Shown here piece after piece: positions 54,496 to 63,539 of a stretch of 64,000 nucleotides of DNA. The notes under the pieces were generated by a model. That model was not told where the DNA came from. It saw nothing but the letters and a program-made list of their open reading frames with translations, and did no database searches. The stretch is from Allobosea sp. CS1GBMeth4 (GTDB taxonomy: Bacteria; Pseudomonadota; Alphaproteobacteria; Rhizobiales; Beijerinckiaceae): NCBI RefSeq assembly GCF_900185715.1, contig NZ_FYAS01000031.1, forward strand, positions 124,001-188,000, given 5' to 3'. Every line of letters begins with the position of its first letter. The stretch's first letter is position 1. Made by a program: the position numbers and the translations under genes.

Positions 54496-56004
54496 ATGGA
54501 CGCCATCACCGAGCGCCTGCTCAGGCCGGAAGCTGCGCCCGAGCGCACGCCGGTCCCGCCCTTCGACCTCGTGATCTTCGGCGCGGGCGGCGACCTCGCG
54601 CTGCGCAAGCTCTTTCCGGCGCTGGCACAGCGCAACGAGGAGGGCGTGCTGCCGCAGGAGAGCCGCGTCCTCGGCATCGTCCGCAAGCAGGAGGATGTCG
54701 AGGGCGTCCCCAACCAGATCGCCGCCAAGCTCGCGGCCGCCGGCCTGCCGCCGGACCGCATCGCTGCTTTCCGTCAAAGGCTGACCATGGTGCTGCTCGA
54801 CGCGGTGAAGCCGGCGACCTATGGCGCTCTCAAGGACGCGCTCGGCGACTCCCAGCGCGTCCGCTCCTTCTACCTCTCGACGCCGCCCGACCTGTTCATC
54901 CCGATCTGCGAGAACCTGGCCAGGGCCGGCATCCTGACGCCGACCTCGCGCGTCATCCTGGAGAAGCCGCTCGGCCGCGATCTCGCCTCGGCCCGCGAGA
55001 TCAACGACGCCGTCGCCCGCATCCTGCCGGAGAGCCGCACCTACCGGATCGACCATTATCTCGGCAAGGAGACGGTGCAGAACCTCCTGGTCCTGCGCTT
55101 CGCCAACACCCTGTTCGAGCGCTCCTGGTCGAGCCGCGACATCGACAATATCCAGATCACGGTGGCCGAAACGGTCGGGCTGGAGCAGCGCGCCGGCTAT
55201 TACGACAAGGCCGGCCATCTGCGCGACATGGTCCAGAACCATGTGCTGCAATTGCTCTGCCTGTTCGCGATCGAGCCGCCGAACCAGCTCGAAGCCGATG
55301 CCGTGCGCGACGAGAAGGTGCGCGTGCTCAAGGCGCTGAGGCCGATCGTCGGGCCGGATGTGCAGCGCATGACCGTGCGCGGCCAGTACGGGCCGGGCGC
55401 GATCGACGGCCAGCGGGTCAAGGGCTATGCCGAGGAGCTCGGCCATGCCAGCGCGACCGAGACCTTCGCCGCGATCCGCTGCGAGCTCGACACCTGGCGC
55501 TGGGCCGGCGTGCCGATCTATCTGCGCACTGGAAAGCGCATGGCGCAGCGCTATTCCGAGATCGCCGTCACCTTCAAGCCGGTGCCCCATCCGATCTTCG
55601 GCCGCGCCCCGGGCTGCGAGGAGCTCTACGCCAACCGGCTGGTCATCCGGCTCCAGCCCAATGACGGCGTCCAGCTCCAGCTGATGATGAAGGTGCCCGG
55701 CTCCGGCAAGCTCAAGGTCGTGCCGCGCCAGCTCGACCTGCGCTACGAGACCGCTTTCGACGTGCGCACGCCCGACGCCTATGAGCGGCTGCTGACCGAC
55801 GTGATCCGCGGCGACCAGACCCTGTTCATGCGCCGCGACGAGGTCGAGCAGGCCTGGGGCTGGATCGATCCGATCCTCGCCGGCTGGCAGGACTACTACC
55901 CGCTGCCGCATCGCTATGCCGCCGGCTCCTGGGGGCCATCGCAGGCGATCGGCCTGATCGAGCGCGAAGGCCGCTCCTGGGCCGATCCGGAACTGGTCGA
56001 ATGA
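54496..56004 (+). CDS. zwf: Glucose-6-phosphate 1-dehydrogenase
   Basis: The 502-residue enzyme oxidises glucose 6-phosphate to 6-phosphogluconolactone with NADP. The Rossmann motif is IFGAGGDLALRKLFPAL (about residues 27-43, with GAGG where GASG is usual), the catalytic site is YRIDHYLGKETVQNLL (about 182-197), and SRVILEKPLGRDL is the conserved EKP region. ATG 54496 follows AGGAG. It overlaps pgl by 4 bases (ATGA). It opens the oxidative pentose phosphate and Entner-Doudoroff routes; eda follows downstream, but edd is not in this window. Confidence 0.97.
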   Translation: MDAITERLLRPEAAPERTPVPPFDLVIFGAGGDLALRKLFPALAQRNEEGVLPQESRVLGIVRKQEDVEGVPNQIAAKLAAAGLPPDRIAAFRQRLTMVLLDAVKPATYGALKDALGDSQRVRSFYLSTPPDLFIPICENLARAGILTPTSRVILEKPLGRDLASAREINDAVARILPESRTYRIDHYLGKETVQNLLVLRFANTLFERSWSSRDIDNIQITVAETVGLEQRAGYYDKAGHLRDMVQNHVLQLLCLFAIEPPNQLEADAVRDEKVRVLKALRPIVGPDVQRMTVRGQYGPGAIDGQRVKGYAEELGHASATETFAAIRCELDTWRWAGVPIYLRTGKRMAQRYSEIAVTFKPVPHPIFGRAPGCEELYANRLVIRLQPNDGVQLQLMMKVPGSGKLKVVPRQLDLRYETAFDVRTPDAYERLLTDVIRGDQTLFMRRDEVEQAWGWIDPILAGWQDYYPLPHRYAAGSWGPSQAIGLIEREGRSWADPELVE

Positions 56005-56690
56005 CCGCCGCGGGTCCGCTGGTCCGTCACCGTTTCGAGACCCTGGCCGACGCCTCCGAGGCCCTGGCCGAGGCGATCGCCGTCAGGTTGGGCACGCTCC
56101 TGCGGGAGCAGGGCAGCGCGCTCGTCGCCGTACCGGGCGGCACCACGCCGGCGCGTTTCCTCACGGCCCTCGGGGCGCATGAGCTGCCTTGGGAGAACGT
56201 CACGCTGATGCCGACCGACGAACGCTTCGTCGCGCCCGGCGACCAGGCCTCGAACGAGCGCATGATCCGCGCCGCCTTCGCGCCGCTGCGCGAGGGGCGC
56301 ACGCCTTTCGTCTCCTTCCACAATGCCGGCGACGACCTCGCCGCGGCGGCGGCCAGCCTCGATCGCGTCCTGAGAGGGCTGCCGCCGCTCGACATCGTCG
56401 TCAGCGGCATGGGCGCGGACGGGCATGTCGCTTCGCTCTTCCCCGGCGAGACGGCGGCGCTCTCCGCCCCGGCCTCCGTGCATGCGGTCGCGGCGAGCCC
56501 CCCCGACCTGCCGCCGCGGCTCTCGCTCTCGCCGGCGCGGCTGCACGGCGCCGGCTATGCCGCCCTGCTGATCTCGGGGGCGGAGAAGGACCAGGTGCTG
56601 GCCTCGGCCGCCGAGCTGCCGGGCGGTTTCCCCGTCGGCCTGCTGCTCCAGCGCCGGGAAGGGCTCGACGTCTACTGGGCCAAGACGTAG
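56001..56690 (+). CDS. pgl: 6-phosphogluconolactonase
   Basis: The 229-residue protein hydrolyses 6-phosphogluconolactone to 6-phosphogluconate. Family segments are ALVAVPGGTTPARFL, WENVTLMPTDERFV and LDIVVSGMGADGHVASLFPG. The ATG overlaps the zwf stop, giving translational coupling with the enzyme that produces its substrate. Length is normal. In many relatives edd follows pgl; here a family C palindrome and then eda follow. Confidence 0.96.
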   Translation: MTAAGPLVRHRFETLADASEALAEAIAVRLGTLLREQGSALVAVPGGTTPARFLTALGAHELPWENVTLMPTDERFVAPGDQASNERMIRAAFAPLREGRTPFVSFHNAGDDLAAAAASLDRVLRGLPPLDIVVSGMGADGHVASLFPGETAALSAPASVHAVAASPPDLPPRLSLSPARLHGAGYAALLISGAEKDQVLASAAELPGGFPVGLLLQRREGLDVYWAKT

Positions 56691-56719
56691 AGGCTTCGGG
56701 GATGCCTTTGAAACCTCTC

Positions 56720-56822
56720 CGTCGTTCCGGACAAGCCGCGTAAGCGGAGCGCCGGAATCCATTGAAGGGCGTTGCGCTCCGTATGGATTCCGGCGCTCCG
56801 CTTCGCAGCGTCCGGAGTGACG
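56720..56822. repeat. Intergenic palindromic repeat, family C copy 4 (variant)
   Basis: The element starts CGTCGTTCCGGACAAGCCG and ends GCAGCGTCCGGAGTGACG, with inner arms AGCGCCGGAATCCAT and ATGGATTCCGGCGCT. It begins 30 bases after the pgl stop. The inner GGAATCCAT/ATGGATTCC core is that of family C but the outer arms have diverged. Confidence 0.8.
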
Positions 56823-56879
56823 GCGGATATGAAGAGTCGAGACAAGGCGTCAGCCGCGCCGCGTAAGAGGAACAGCGTC

Positions 56880-57524
56880 ATGTCGGTCGCCCCCGAAATC
56901 ACCCGCCTCGAGGCCTGTGGCGTCGTCCCCGTCGTCGTCATCGACGACGCCGAGATCGCCGTGCCGCTGGCGGAAGCCCTGCTCGCCGGCGGCATCGACG
57001 TGATCGAGATCACCTTGCGCCGCCCGGCGGCGATGGCGGCGCTCGAGATCGTGGCGAAGAGGGTTCCGGGCATCCTTCCCGTGGCCGGAACGGTGGTGAC
57101 GCCGGCCCAGGCGGCCGCGGTTCACGATGCCGGCGCCCGCGCCGTGGTCAGCCCCGGCTTCACCGAAAGCGTCGACGAGGCGATGCGCAGGACAGGACTG
57201 CCCTGGCTGCCCGGCGTCGCCACCGCCTCCGACTGCATGCGCGCCGTCGGGGCGGGGCGCGCCACGTGCAAGTTCTTCCCGGCCGAGCAGGCCGGCGGGG
57301 TCGGCGCGCTCAAGGCGCTCTCGGGCCCGTTCCCGCAGCTCCGGTTCTGCCCGACCGGCGGCGTTTCGCTCGCCAATCTCGGCAATTATCTCGCGCTGCC
57401 GCAGGTGATCTGCGTCGGCGGCTCCTGGCTCGTCCCGGCCGATGCGGTGAAGGACCGCGCCTGGGCGCAGGTGACGAGACTCTCCAGGGAAGCGCGCGCG
57501 AGGGTCGCGGAATTGCGCGGCTGA
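56880..57524 (+). CDS. eda: 2-dehydro-3-deoxy-phosphogluconate aldolase
   Basis: The 214-residue class I aldolase splits 2-keto-3-deoxy-6-phosphogluconate into pyruvate and glyceraldehyde 3-phosphate. Glu43 in VIEITLRRP and Schiff-base Lys131 in CKFFPAEQAGG are present, as is FCPTGGV for phosphate binding. ATG 56880 has AAGAGGAA upstream; an in-frame ATG further up (MKSRDKAS) adds a basic leader. It follows pgl, with a palindrome between, and completes the lower Entner-Doudoroff step. The dehydratase gene edd must lie elsewhere. Confidence 0.95.
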   Translation: MSVAPEITRLEACGVVPVVVIDDAEIAVPLAEALLAGGIDVIEITLRRPAAMAALEIVAKRVPGILPVAGTVVTPAQAAAVHDAGARAVVSPGFTESVDEAMRRTGLPWLPGVATASDCMRAVGAGRATCKFFPAEQAGGVGALKALSGPFPQLRFCPTGGVSLANLGNYLALPQVICVGGSWLVPADAVKDRAWAQVTRLSREARARVAELRG

Positions 57525-57527
57525 TGC

Positions 57528-57675
57528 CGTCTTTCCGGGGCAGGCCAAAGGCCTGAGCCCGGAATCCAGAACCGATGCCGATTCCAAGGGGACTTTTCGA
57601 TCAGGCGCCTTCGCGACCGGGCGCAGCGGTTCTGGATTCCGGGCTCTTCGCTGGCGCGAAGCCCCGGAATGACCG
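57528..57675. repeat. Intergenic palindromic repeat, family C copy 5
   Basis: The element starts CGTCTTTCCGGGGCAGG and ends CGAAGCCCCGGAATGACCG, with inner arms CCCGGAATCCAGAACC and GGTTCTGGATTCCGGG. It begins 3 bases after the eda stop and ends 8 bases before the convergent DUF2239 gene stop. Confidence 0.83.
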
Positions 57676-57683
57676 TGTGCGCC

Positions 57684-58247
57684 TCAATCCTCGTCCCGGA
57701 CCGCGCTCCAGGCCAGTTCCTGGGCATAGGTGCGGATGTCGGCCGGCCAGCCCGATGCCTGCCGGAAGAAGCCGACCTCGTCATTGGCGAAGAGCGCGCG
57801 CGTCGCCTCCTCGAAGCCCGGCAGGTCGCCGGCGAGCGCGTGCATGACGCGATAGGCCGCCTCGCGGGCGATCCGTCCTTGCGTCTCGCCACGATCGCCG
57901 CGCCGGGCTTCGTCGATCAGGCGCCTGAGCGCCTGCGAGGCGCCGCCTGGCTGCGCCGCGAGCCATTCCCAATGCCGTGGCAGCAGCGTCACCTCGCGCG
58001 CGACCACGCCGAGCTTCGGCCGTCCGCGTCCGCGCGGCTCGTCGCCCAGTCTGGCGACGATCTCCGCCGGGGTGCCGCGCAGGTCGAGATCGATCACCCG
58101 GCCGGTCGCGTCGTCGAAGGTCAGTGGCGTTGCTTCGGGGCTCTCGTCCAGTCGTTTCCGCACGGCGACGGCAACTTCGGCCAGGCGGCCTCGGGCGAGG
58201 ATGCTGCTGCCGTCGAAGGCAGTGGAAAGACGATCGGCGTCGGGCAT
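57684..58247 (-). CDS. DUF2239-family protein
   Basis: The 187-residue protein matches the DUF2239 pattern I recall: a short N-terminal part with VIDLDLRGTPAEIVARLG, then RGRPKLGVVAREVTLLPRHW and GGASQALRRLIDEARRG. The middle resembles a small helical DNA-associated region, with a GRGRPK basic patch, but no function is established. AGGAACC lies upstream of ATG 58247. It is divergent from a GIY-YIG-type gene, with 99 bases between the starts and two CCCGGAT direct repeats in the gap. A shared regulator or joint function is plausible but unproven. Confidence 0.75.
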   Translation of the reverse strand: MPDADRLSTAFDGSSILARGRLAEVAVAVRKRLDESPEATPLTFDDATGRVIDLDLRGTPAEIVARLGDEPRGRGRPKLGVVAREVTLLPRHWEWLAAQPGGASQALRRLIDEARRGDRGETQGRIAREAAYRVMHALAGDLPGFEEATRALFANDEVGFFRQASGWPADIRTYAQELAWSAVRDED

Positions 58248-58276
58248 GGTCGGTTCCTGAGTGGGGCGATAAAATA

Positions 58277-58312
58277 CCCGGATAAAAATACTTGAGTCAA
58301 TATTGCCCGGAT
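58277..58312. promoter_or_regulatory. Pair of CCCGGAT direct repeats in a divergent promoter region
   Basis: CCCGGAT occurs at 58277-58283 and 58306-58312, 29 bases apart, in related contexts (TACCCGGATAAAA and TGCCCGGATGATAA). The gap is AT-rich against the GC-rich background. The pair lies between the divergent DUF2239 and GIY-YIG genes and may bind a regulator controlling both. Confidence 0.45.
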
Positions 58313-58346
58313 GATAATTGCCGTGCCCTCATTGAAGGAGGGCGCA

Positions 58347-58682
58347 ATGCGTCGCGAGGACAGGAAGGCGGCCATTGCGGCCTATCGAGAGCGCAAGGTC
58401 GCAGCCGGCATCTATCTGGTGCGCTGCCTCGCGAGCGGCGAGCGCTGGGCCGGGCAGGCGCCGGACCTCTCGACCATCCGGAACCGGGTCTGGTTCACGC
58501 TGCGCCATGGCAGCCATCGCGGGCGAAAGCTGCAGGCCGCCTGGAACGCGCATGGCGAGAGCGCCTTCGCCTTCGAGGAGCTCGAACGTCTCGACGAGAA
58601 GGCGCTGGAGGCCGGCCGCGAGCGCGTCATGAAGGCGCGGCTGGCGCATTGGTGCGTGGAATTGGGGGCGGAGGCGGTGTGA
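58347..58682 (+). CDS. Small GIY-YIG nuclease-family protein
   Basis: The 111-residue protein has a compact GIY-YIG-like core: AAGIYLVRCLASGERWAGQA (GIY strand and variant YIG strand), NRVWFTLRHGSHRGRKLQAA (helix with Arg) and GESAFAFEELERLD (late Glu). The second strand reads RWAG, not YIG. The Tyr, Arg and Glu needed for cleavage seem present, but activity cannot be judged. ATG 58347 is chosen because AAGGAGGG lies just upstream; the frame is open to 58311, across the operator-like repeat. It is divergent from the DUF2239 gene. Confidence 0.75.
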   Translation: MRREDRKAAIAAYRERKVAAGIYLVRCLASGERWAGQAPDLSTIRNRVWFTLRHGSHRGRKLQAAWNAHGESAFAFEELERLDEKALEAGRERVMKARLAHWCVELGAEAV

Positions 58683-58692
58683 GGCGACGCGC

Positions 58693-58743
58693 CGTCATGC
58701 CAGAAAGAAGACGTGGATGGCCGGGACGAGCCCGGCCGTGACG
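58693..58743. repeat. Shortened palindromic repeat, family B copy 5
   Basis: Only one side is kept: CGTCATGC, then AAGAAGACGTGGATGGCCGG and ACGAGCCCGGCCGTGACG, matching the right half of copy 3 at 30890. It lies between the convergent stops of the GIY-YIG and FAD oxidoreductase genes. Confidence 0.65.
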
Positions 58744-58753
58744 GGAAGCGGCG

Positions 58754-59860
58754 TCAGGCCGCCAGCCGCTCCACCACGATGTCCGCGATCGCGAGCGAGC
58801 TCGTCAGGCCGGGGCTCTCGATGCCGAGTAGGTTGACCAGCCCGGGCAAGCCATGCTCCGCCGGCCCGTCGATGCGGAAATCCGGCATCGGCTCGGCCGG
58901 CCCGTGCAGCTTGGGCCGGATGCCGGCATAGTCGGCGACGAGCGCGCCGTCGGGCAGGGCCGGCCAGTAGGTCCTGATCGCGGCATAGAACGTCCCGGCG
59001 CGGCCGGGATCGACCACGAGATCCTGATCGTGCTCGACCCATTCGACATCGGGGCCGAACTTGACGCGGCCGGCCATGTCGATGGTGGCGTGGATACCGA
59101 GGCCGGCCGCCTCCGGGATCGGATAGATCAGATGGTTGAAGGGCTGCCTGCCCAGCAGCGAGAAATAATTGCCCTTGGCGAAGGATTGTCTCGGCACATG
59201 CGTCCCCGGGAAGCCGTCGAGCTTGCCGAGAAGGCGCGGCGCGCCGTGGCCGGCCGAATTCACCACGGTGCCGGCGGTATAGGTCGCGGGGTCCGCCCCG
59301 CCGAAATCGACGCTGAAGCCGCTGCCCTCGCGCCGCCAGCCCAGGATCGGCGTATTCAGCGCGAGCGAGCCACCGGCTGCCTCGCAATCGCCGAGCAGCG
59401 ACAGCATCAGGGCATGGCTGTCGACCACGCCGGTCTCGGGCGAGAGCAGGGCGATCTCGCAGGTCACCTCCGGCTCCAGCGCCTTCGCCTGCGCACCGTC
59501 GAGCCAGCGCAGGGAGGTCACGCCCGAGGCGGCGGCGCGGGCCGCGATCGTCTCCAGCGCCGGACGCTGGCCGGCATGGGTGCCGACGATCAGTTTGCCG
59601 CAGGCCTTGTGCGGCAGGCCGCGCTCGCGAAGATAGGCATAGAGCAGCGAACGCCCCTCGACGCAGACGCGCGCCTTCAGCGAGCCCGGCGGATAATAGA
59701 TGCCCGCGTGGATGACCTCGCTGTTGCGCGCCGAGGTCTGGGTGCCGATCCCGTCGGCGGCCTCGGCGATCACGACCTCGCGGCCGGCGAGCGCGAGCGC
59801 GCGCGCCGTCGCGAGGCCGACGACGCCGGCCCCGATCACCAGGCAGTCGATGTCGCTCAT
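58754..59860 (-). CDS. FAD-dependent oxidoreductase, L-2-hydroxyglutarate oxidase-like
   Basis: The 368-residue protein is a DAO-family flavoenzyme with the dinucleotide motif CLVIGAGVVGLATARALALA at residues 5-24, then SARNSEVIHAGIYYPPGSLK, typical of L-2-hydroxyglutarate oxidase and its relatives. GLGIHATIDMAGRVKFGPDV and a C-terminal GIESPGLTSSLAIADIV complete the pattern. It should oxidise a 2-hydroxy or 2-amino acid. The ATG at 59860 overlaps the M20 gene stop (ATGA). With an amidohydrolase upstream, a route that releases and then oxidises an acid is possible. The substrate is not certain. Confidence 0.87.
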   Translation of the reverse strand: MSDIDCLVIGAGVVGLATARALALAGREVVIAEAADGIGTQTSARNSEVIHAGIYYPPGSLKARVCVEGRSLLYAYLRERGLPHKACGKLIVGTHAGQRPALETIAARAAASGVTSLRWLDGAQAKALEPEVTCEIALLSPETGVVDSHALMLSLLGDCEAAGGSLALNTPILGWRREGSGFSVDFGGADPATYTAGTVVNSAGHGAPRLLGKLDGFPGTHVPRQSFAKGNYFSLLGRQPFNHLIYPIPEAAGLGIHATIDMAGRVKFGPDVEWVEHDQDLVVDPGRAGTFYAAIRTYWPALPDGALVADYAGIRPKLHGPAEPMPDFRIDGPAEHGLPGLVNLLGIESPGLTSSLAIADIVVERLAA

Positions 59861-61032
59861 GCCACGCGCTGCGGCATCGCCATTTCGACCAGGCTCGCCC
59901 AATAGGTCATGCCCACCGGGATCGCCTTGTCGTTGAACTCGTAGGCGGGGTGGTGCAGCCCGGCCGAATCGCCGTTGCCCATGAAGATGTAGGCGCCCGG
60001 CCGCTCCTCGAGCATGAAGGAGAAGTCCTCCGAACCCATGGTCGGCGGCACCCCGGTGTCGATCGCCTCCTTGCCGAAGGCGCTCTTCGTCGCGCTGGTG
60101 ACGAAGTCGGTCTGTCCGGCATGGTTGAAGGTGACCGGGTAGCCGCGCTCGTATTCGATCGTGACGCTGAGGCCGAAGGCCTGGCAGGTGCCGGCGACGA
60201 TCTCGCGGAAGCGCTTCTCGGCGAGGTCGCGCATCTCCGGGGAGAGTGAGCGCACCGTGCCCTTGATCTCGGCATGCTGCGGGATGACGTTGAAGGCCTG
60301 GCCGGCCTGCAGCGCCGTCACCGAGACGACGACGGAATCGAGCGGATCGGCATTGCGCGAGGCGATGGTCTGCAGCGAGGAGACGAGCTGGCAGGCGGCG
60401 ACCAGCGGGTCGATCGTCTCGTTCGGCTTGGCGGCGTGGCCACCGCGGCCTTCGAGCCTGACCAGAAAGCGGTCGGCCGCCGCCATCATCGGCCCCTTGC
60501 GGATGGCGAACTGGCCGACCGGCAGGCCCGGCATGTTGTGCAGGCCGTAGACCTCCTGCACGCCGAAGCGCTCCATCAGCCCATCCTTGCACATCTCCCG
60601 GCCGCCACCGCCGCCTTCCTCGGCCGGCTGGAAGATCACGATCGCGGTTCCGTCGAAGTCGCGGGTCTGAGCCAGGTACTTGGCCGCGCCGAGCAGCATG
60701 GCGGTGTGCCCGTCATGGCCGCAGGCGTGCATCGTGCCGGGCACGGTCGAGCGATGCTCGAGATTGGTCTCCTCGTGGATCGGCAGCGCGTCCATGTCGG
60801 CGCGCAGGCCGATGACCTTGCCGGAATCCTGACCCTTGCCGCGGATCACGCCGACGACGCCGGTGCGCCCGATCCCGGTCACCACCTCGTCGACGCCCCA
60901 CTCCTTGAGCTTGTCGGCGACGATGCCGGCCGTGCGGTGCACATCGAAGAGCAGTTCGGGATGGCGGTGGAAGTCGCGGCGGATCGCGCTGATCTCCGGT
61001 TCGATCGCGGCGATGAGATCGGATTTGGGCAT
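59857..61032 (-). CDS. M20-family amidohydrolase (hippurate hydrolase/IAA-amino-acid hydrolase type)
   Basis: The 391-residue metalloenzyme has the M20D pattern: [32 protein letters not shown], metal-binding [14 protein letters not shown], the Glu pair in [12 protein letters not shown], the dimerisation domain with [15 protein letters not shown], and [14 protein letters not shown]. It should cleave an N-acyl amino acid or similar amide. ATG 61032 has GAGGAC upstream. It is the first gene of a two-gene leftward operon with the FAD oxidoreductase. Confidence 0.92.
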   Translation of the reverse strand: MPKSDLIAAIEPEISAIRRDFHRHPELLFDVHRTAGIVADKLKEWGVDEVVTGIGRTGVVGVIRGKGQDSGKVIGLRADMDALPIHEETNLEHRSTVPGTMHACGHDGHTAMLLGAAKYLAQTRDFDGTAIVIFQPAEEGGGGGREMCKDGLMERFGVQEVYGLHNMPGLPVGQFAIRKGPMMAAADRFLVRLEGRGGHAAKPNETIDPLVAACQLVSSLQTIASRNADPLDSVVVSVTALQAGQAFNVIPQHAEIKGTVRSLSPEMRDLAEKRFREIVAGTCQAFGLSVTIEYERGYPVTFNHAGQTDFVTSATKSAFGKEAIDTGVPPTMGSEDFSFMLEERPGAYIFMGNGDSAGLHHPAYEFNDKAIPVGMTYWASLVEMAMPQRVA

Positions 61033-61242
61033 CGTGTCCTCGACAGGTCGCGGCTTGGCAGAAAACGGGTTGTGGGCGCGCACGCTAGCCCGGCGGGGCG
61101 CGTCCGTCCAAGCCGAATGCGGCATGAGGGGGCGGAGGCCGGCGAATGCGTCGCGCCTCCTGTCCACATCGCTGCGAAAGGGTTAAGAGCGAAACGTCCG
61201 GAGAGTCTCGCTCCGGGCGATCCCGACCTGACGAGTGCTGCC

Positions 61243-62193
61243 ATGTCCGAGGCCCAGACGATCCGCGATGTCACGATCCCGGAGCTGCCCAACCATTACC
61301 GCGGCAAGGTCCGCGAGAATTACGACCTGCCGGACGGGCGCCGGATCATCATCGCCACCGATCGCCTCAGCGCCTTCGACCGCGCCATCGCCTGCATCCC
61401 GTTCAAGGGCCAGGTGCTGACCCAGACGGCGCGCTTCTGGTTCGAGGAGACGGCGGACATCTGCCCCAATCACGTGCTCGACTATCCCGATCCCAATGTC
61501 GTCGTCGGCAGGCGCCTCGACATCCTGCCGGTCGAGATCGTGGCGCGCGGCTATCTCGCCGGCACCACCGGCACCTCGATCCTGACCATGTACAAGCAGG
61601 GCGCGCGCGAGATGTACGGCCAGCGCTTCCCCGATGGCCTGCGCGACAACGAGGCGCTGCCGCAGGCGATCATCACCCCGACCAGCAAGGCCTTCGACGG
61701 GGGCCATGACGAGCCGCTCTCGCCGGCACAGATCCTGGAGCAGGGGCTGCTGACCGAGGCGCAATGGGAGATCGTGTCCAGCTACGCGCTGGCGCTGTTC
61801 GCCCGGGGCCAGCAACTCGCGGCCGAGCGCGGCCTCATCCTCGCCGACACCAAATACGAGTTCGGCACCGATTCCGAGGGCAGGATCATTCTGGCCGACG
61901 AGATCCATACGCCCGATTCGAGCCGCTACTGGTTCGCCGGCAGCTATGCCGAGCGTTTCGCCCGCGGCGAGAAGCCGGAGAGCTTCGACAAGGATTTCGT
62001 GCGCAACTGGGTCGCCGCGCGCTGCGACCCCTACAGGGAGCCGATCCCGCCGATCCCGGACGAACTGATCGAACAGACCTCGCAGGTCTACATCAGGGCG
62101 TTCGAGACGATCACGGGCAAGGCCTTCGAGCCGCCTCCGGCCGATATTCCGCCGCTGGAGCGGATCCGGCAGAACCTCGCGCGCTATTTCTGA
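61243..62193 (+). CDS. purC: Phosphoribosylaminoimidazole-succinocarboxamide synthase
   Basis: The 316-residue enzyme joins CAIR and aspartate with ATP in purine synthesis. Motifs: [68 protein letters not shown] and [17 protein letters not shown]. It is of the long, Ade1-like kind; the usual alphaproteobacterial purC is nearer 250 residues, so a second, shorter copy may exist elsewhere. It stands alone, with no purine genes beside it. It starts at ATG 61243. Confidence 0.95.
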   Translation: MSEAQTIRDVTIPELPNHYRGKVRENYDLPDGRRIIIATDRLSAFDRAIACIPFKGQVLTQTARFWFEETADICPNHVLDYPDPNVVVGRRLDILPVEIVARGYLAGTTGTSILTMYKQGAREMYGQRFPDGLRDNEALPQAIITPTSKAFDGGHDEPLSPAQILEQGLLTEAQWEIVSSYALALFARGQQLAAERGLILADTKYEFGTDSEGRIILADEIHTPDSSRYWFAGSYAERFARGEKPESFDKDFVRNWVAARCDPYREPIPPIPDELIEQTSQVYIRAFETITGKAFEPPPADIPPLERIRQNLARYF

Positions 62194-62209
62194 GGCGCGC
62201 CCACGGCGC

Positions 62210-63178
62210 TCACTCCGGCTGGATGCCGGCCGCCTTGACGATATCGGCCCATTTCCTGATCTCGACCGGCACGAACGCCCGCAGTTCGGCCGGCGTGCCG
62301 GCCTCCGGCTCGATGCCGGCGGCGAGCAGGCGCTCCTGGGTCGCCTTGTCGTTGAGCGCGGCGACGAACGCCTGGTTGAGCCTGGCGACGACCGGTTGCG
62401 GTGTCCTGGCCGGAGCGAAGGCGGCGAACCAGGCGGCGAGGTCGTAGCCTGCGACGCCGGCTTCCGCCATCGTCGGCAGGTCCGGCGCGAGCGCGCTGCG
62501 CCTGGCGGTCGAGACGGCGAGCCCGTTGACCTTGCCGGCCTTGATCTGCGGCAGGGTCGTCGAGATGTCGGCGAAGACGAGCGAGATCTGGCCGCCGAGC
62601 AGGTCGGTGATCGCCTGCGGATTGCTGCGATAGGGCACATAGGTCAGATCGAGCCCGGCGAGCGACTTCAGCATCTCGCCGGCGATGCGCGACGAGCTCG
62701 AGCCGGCTCCGAAGGTGAGCTTGCCCGGATTGGCCTTGGCGTAGGCGACGAGGTCTTGCACCGTCCTGGCCGGGACGGACTGATGCGTCGCCAGCGCCAA
62801 GGTGATCGTGCCGAGCTTGCCGACCGGCTCGAAATCCTTGACCGCGTCATAGGGCACGCTCTTGAGCAGGCTCTGGTTGGCGCCGTGCGTCGTGTTGGTG
62901 GTGATCAGCAGCGTATGGCCGTCGGCATCGGCGCGGGCGACGTTCTGCGCGGCCAGGATGCCGCTGGCGCCGGCGAGATTCTCGATCACGACCGGCTTGC
63001 CGAGGCTCTTCGACAGACTCTCTCCGAGGATGCGCGCCAGCGCGTCGGTGGCGCTGCCGGCCGCGAACGGCACGACGAACTTGATCGACCTGCTCGGGAA
63101 ATCCTGAGCCGTCGCCGGCAGTGCCAGCCCGGCCGCGGCCGCGGCCGCCGTGGAGAGCATCCATCGTCTCGTCTGCAT
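62210..63178 (-). CDS. Bug-family tripartite tricarboxylate transporter binding protein
   Basis: The 322-residue exported protein begins MQTRRWMLSTAAAAAAGLAL with a twin-arginine-like start, cleaved near ATAQ. DFPSRSIKFVVPFAAGSATD, VVIENLAGASGILAAQNVAR and LLGGQISLVFADISTTLPQI are typical Bug motifs. It binds a carboxylate or similar solute. The second of two ATGs (63178) is chosen because GGAGGAG lies directly upstream. No TctA/TctB membrane genes are in the window, as is common for Bug proteins. It lies downstream of the AtuA-like genes and may bind their substrate. Confidence 0.92.
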   Translation of the reverse strand: MQTRRWMLSTAAAAAAGLALPATAQDFPSRSIKFVVPFAAGSATDALARILGESLSKSLGKPVVIENLAGASGILAAQNVARADADGHTLLITTNTTHGANQSLLKSVPYDAVKDFEPVGKLGTITLALATHQSVPARTVQDLVAYAKANPGKLTFGAGSSSSRIAGEMLKSLAGLDLTYVPYRSNPQAITDLLGGQISLVFADISTTLPQIKAGKVNGLAVSTARRSALAPDLPTMAEAGVAGYDLAAWFAAFAPARTPQPVVARLNQAFVAALNDKATQERLLAAGIEPEAGTPAELRAFVPVEIRKWADIVKAAGIQPE

Positions 63179-63229
63179 CGTCGTCTCCTCCATGGTTTCG
63201 GTTGTCGCCCGCTTGCGCGCGGGCGGCTT

Positions 63230-63538
63230 TCATTCGTCGGGAATGTCGAGATCGAGCAGGGCCGAGCTCAGGCTCTTGCCGTGCGTGTCGAGCGCGAGCG
63301 AGCGGGTGACGCCGCCGCCGAGCGCCTGGCGCATGACGAAGTTCAGCGCGCCGAGGCTCGGCACCTCGTAGCGAGTGACGTCTCCGGCGACGAGCCCGCC
63401 GAAATGCGCCTTGACGCGGGCCGCCGTGACCTCCCGGACGAGTCTCGGATAGTCGGCCGGATCGAAGGCGATCAGCGCGATGCTGGAGGTGTCGCCCTTG
63501 TCGCCGGTGCGGGCATGGGCGATCTGGCGCAGCTTCAT
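63230..63538 (-). CDS. AtuA-like ferredoxin-fold domain protein
   Basis: The 102-residue protein matches the C-terminal ferredoxin-fold region of acyclic terpene utilisation AtuA-like proteins: HARTGDKGDTSSIALIAFDP at the start, then YEVPSLGALNFVMRQALGGG and DTHGKSLSSALLDLDIP. It is a separate gene, one base after the stop of the AtuA-core gene, so the two-domain protein is split into two subunits here. The biochemical function is unknown; relatives occur in terpenoid or acyl-CoA degradation clusters. Confidence 0.85.
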   Translation of the reverse strand: MKLRQIAHARTGDKGDTSSIALIAFDPADYPRLVREVTAARVKAHFGGLVAGDVTRYEVPSLGALNFVMRQALGGGVTRSLALDTHGKSLSSALLDLDIPDE

Positions 63539-63539
63539 C

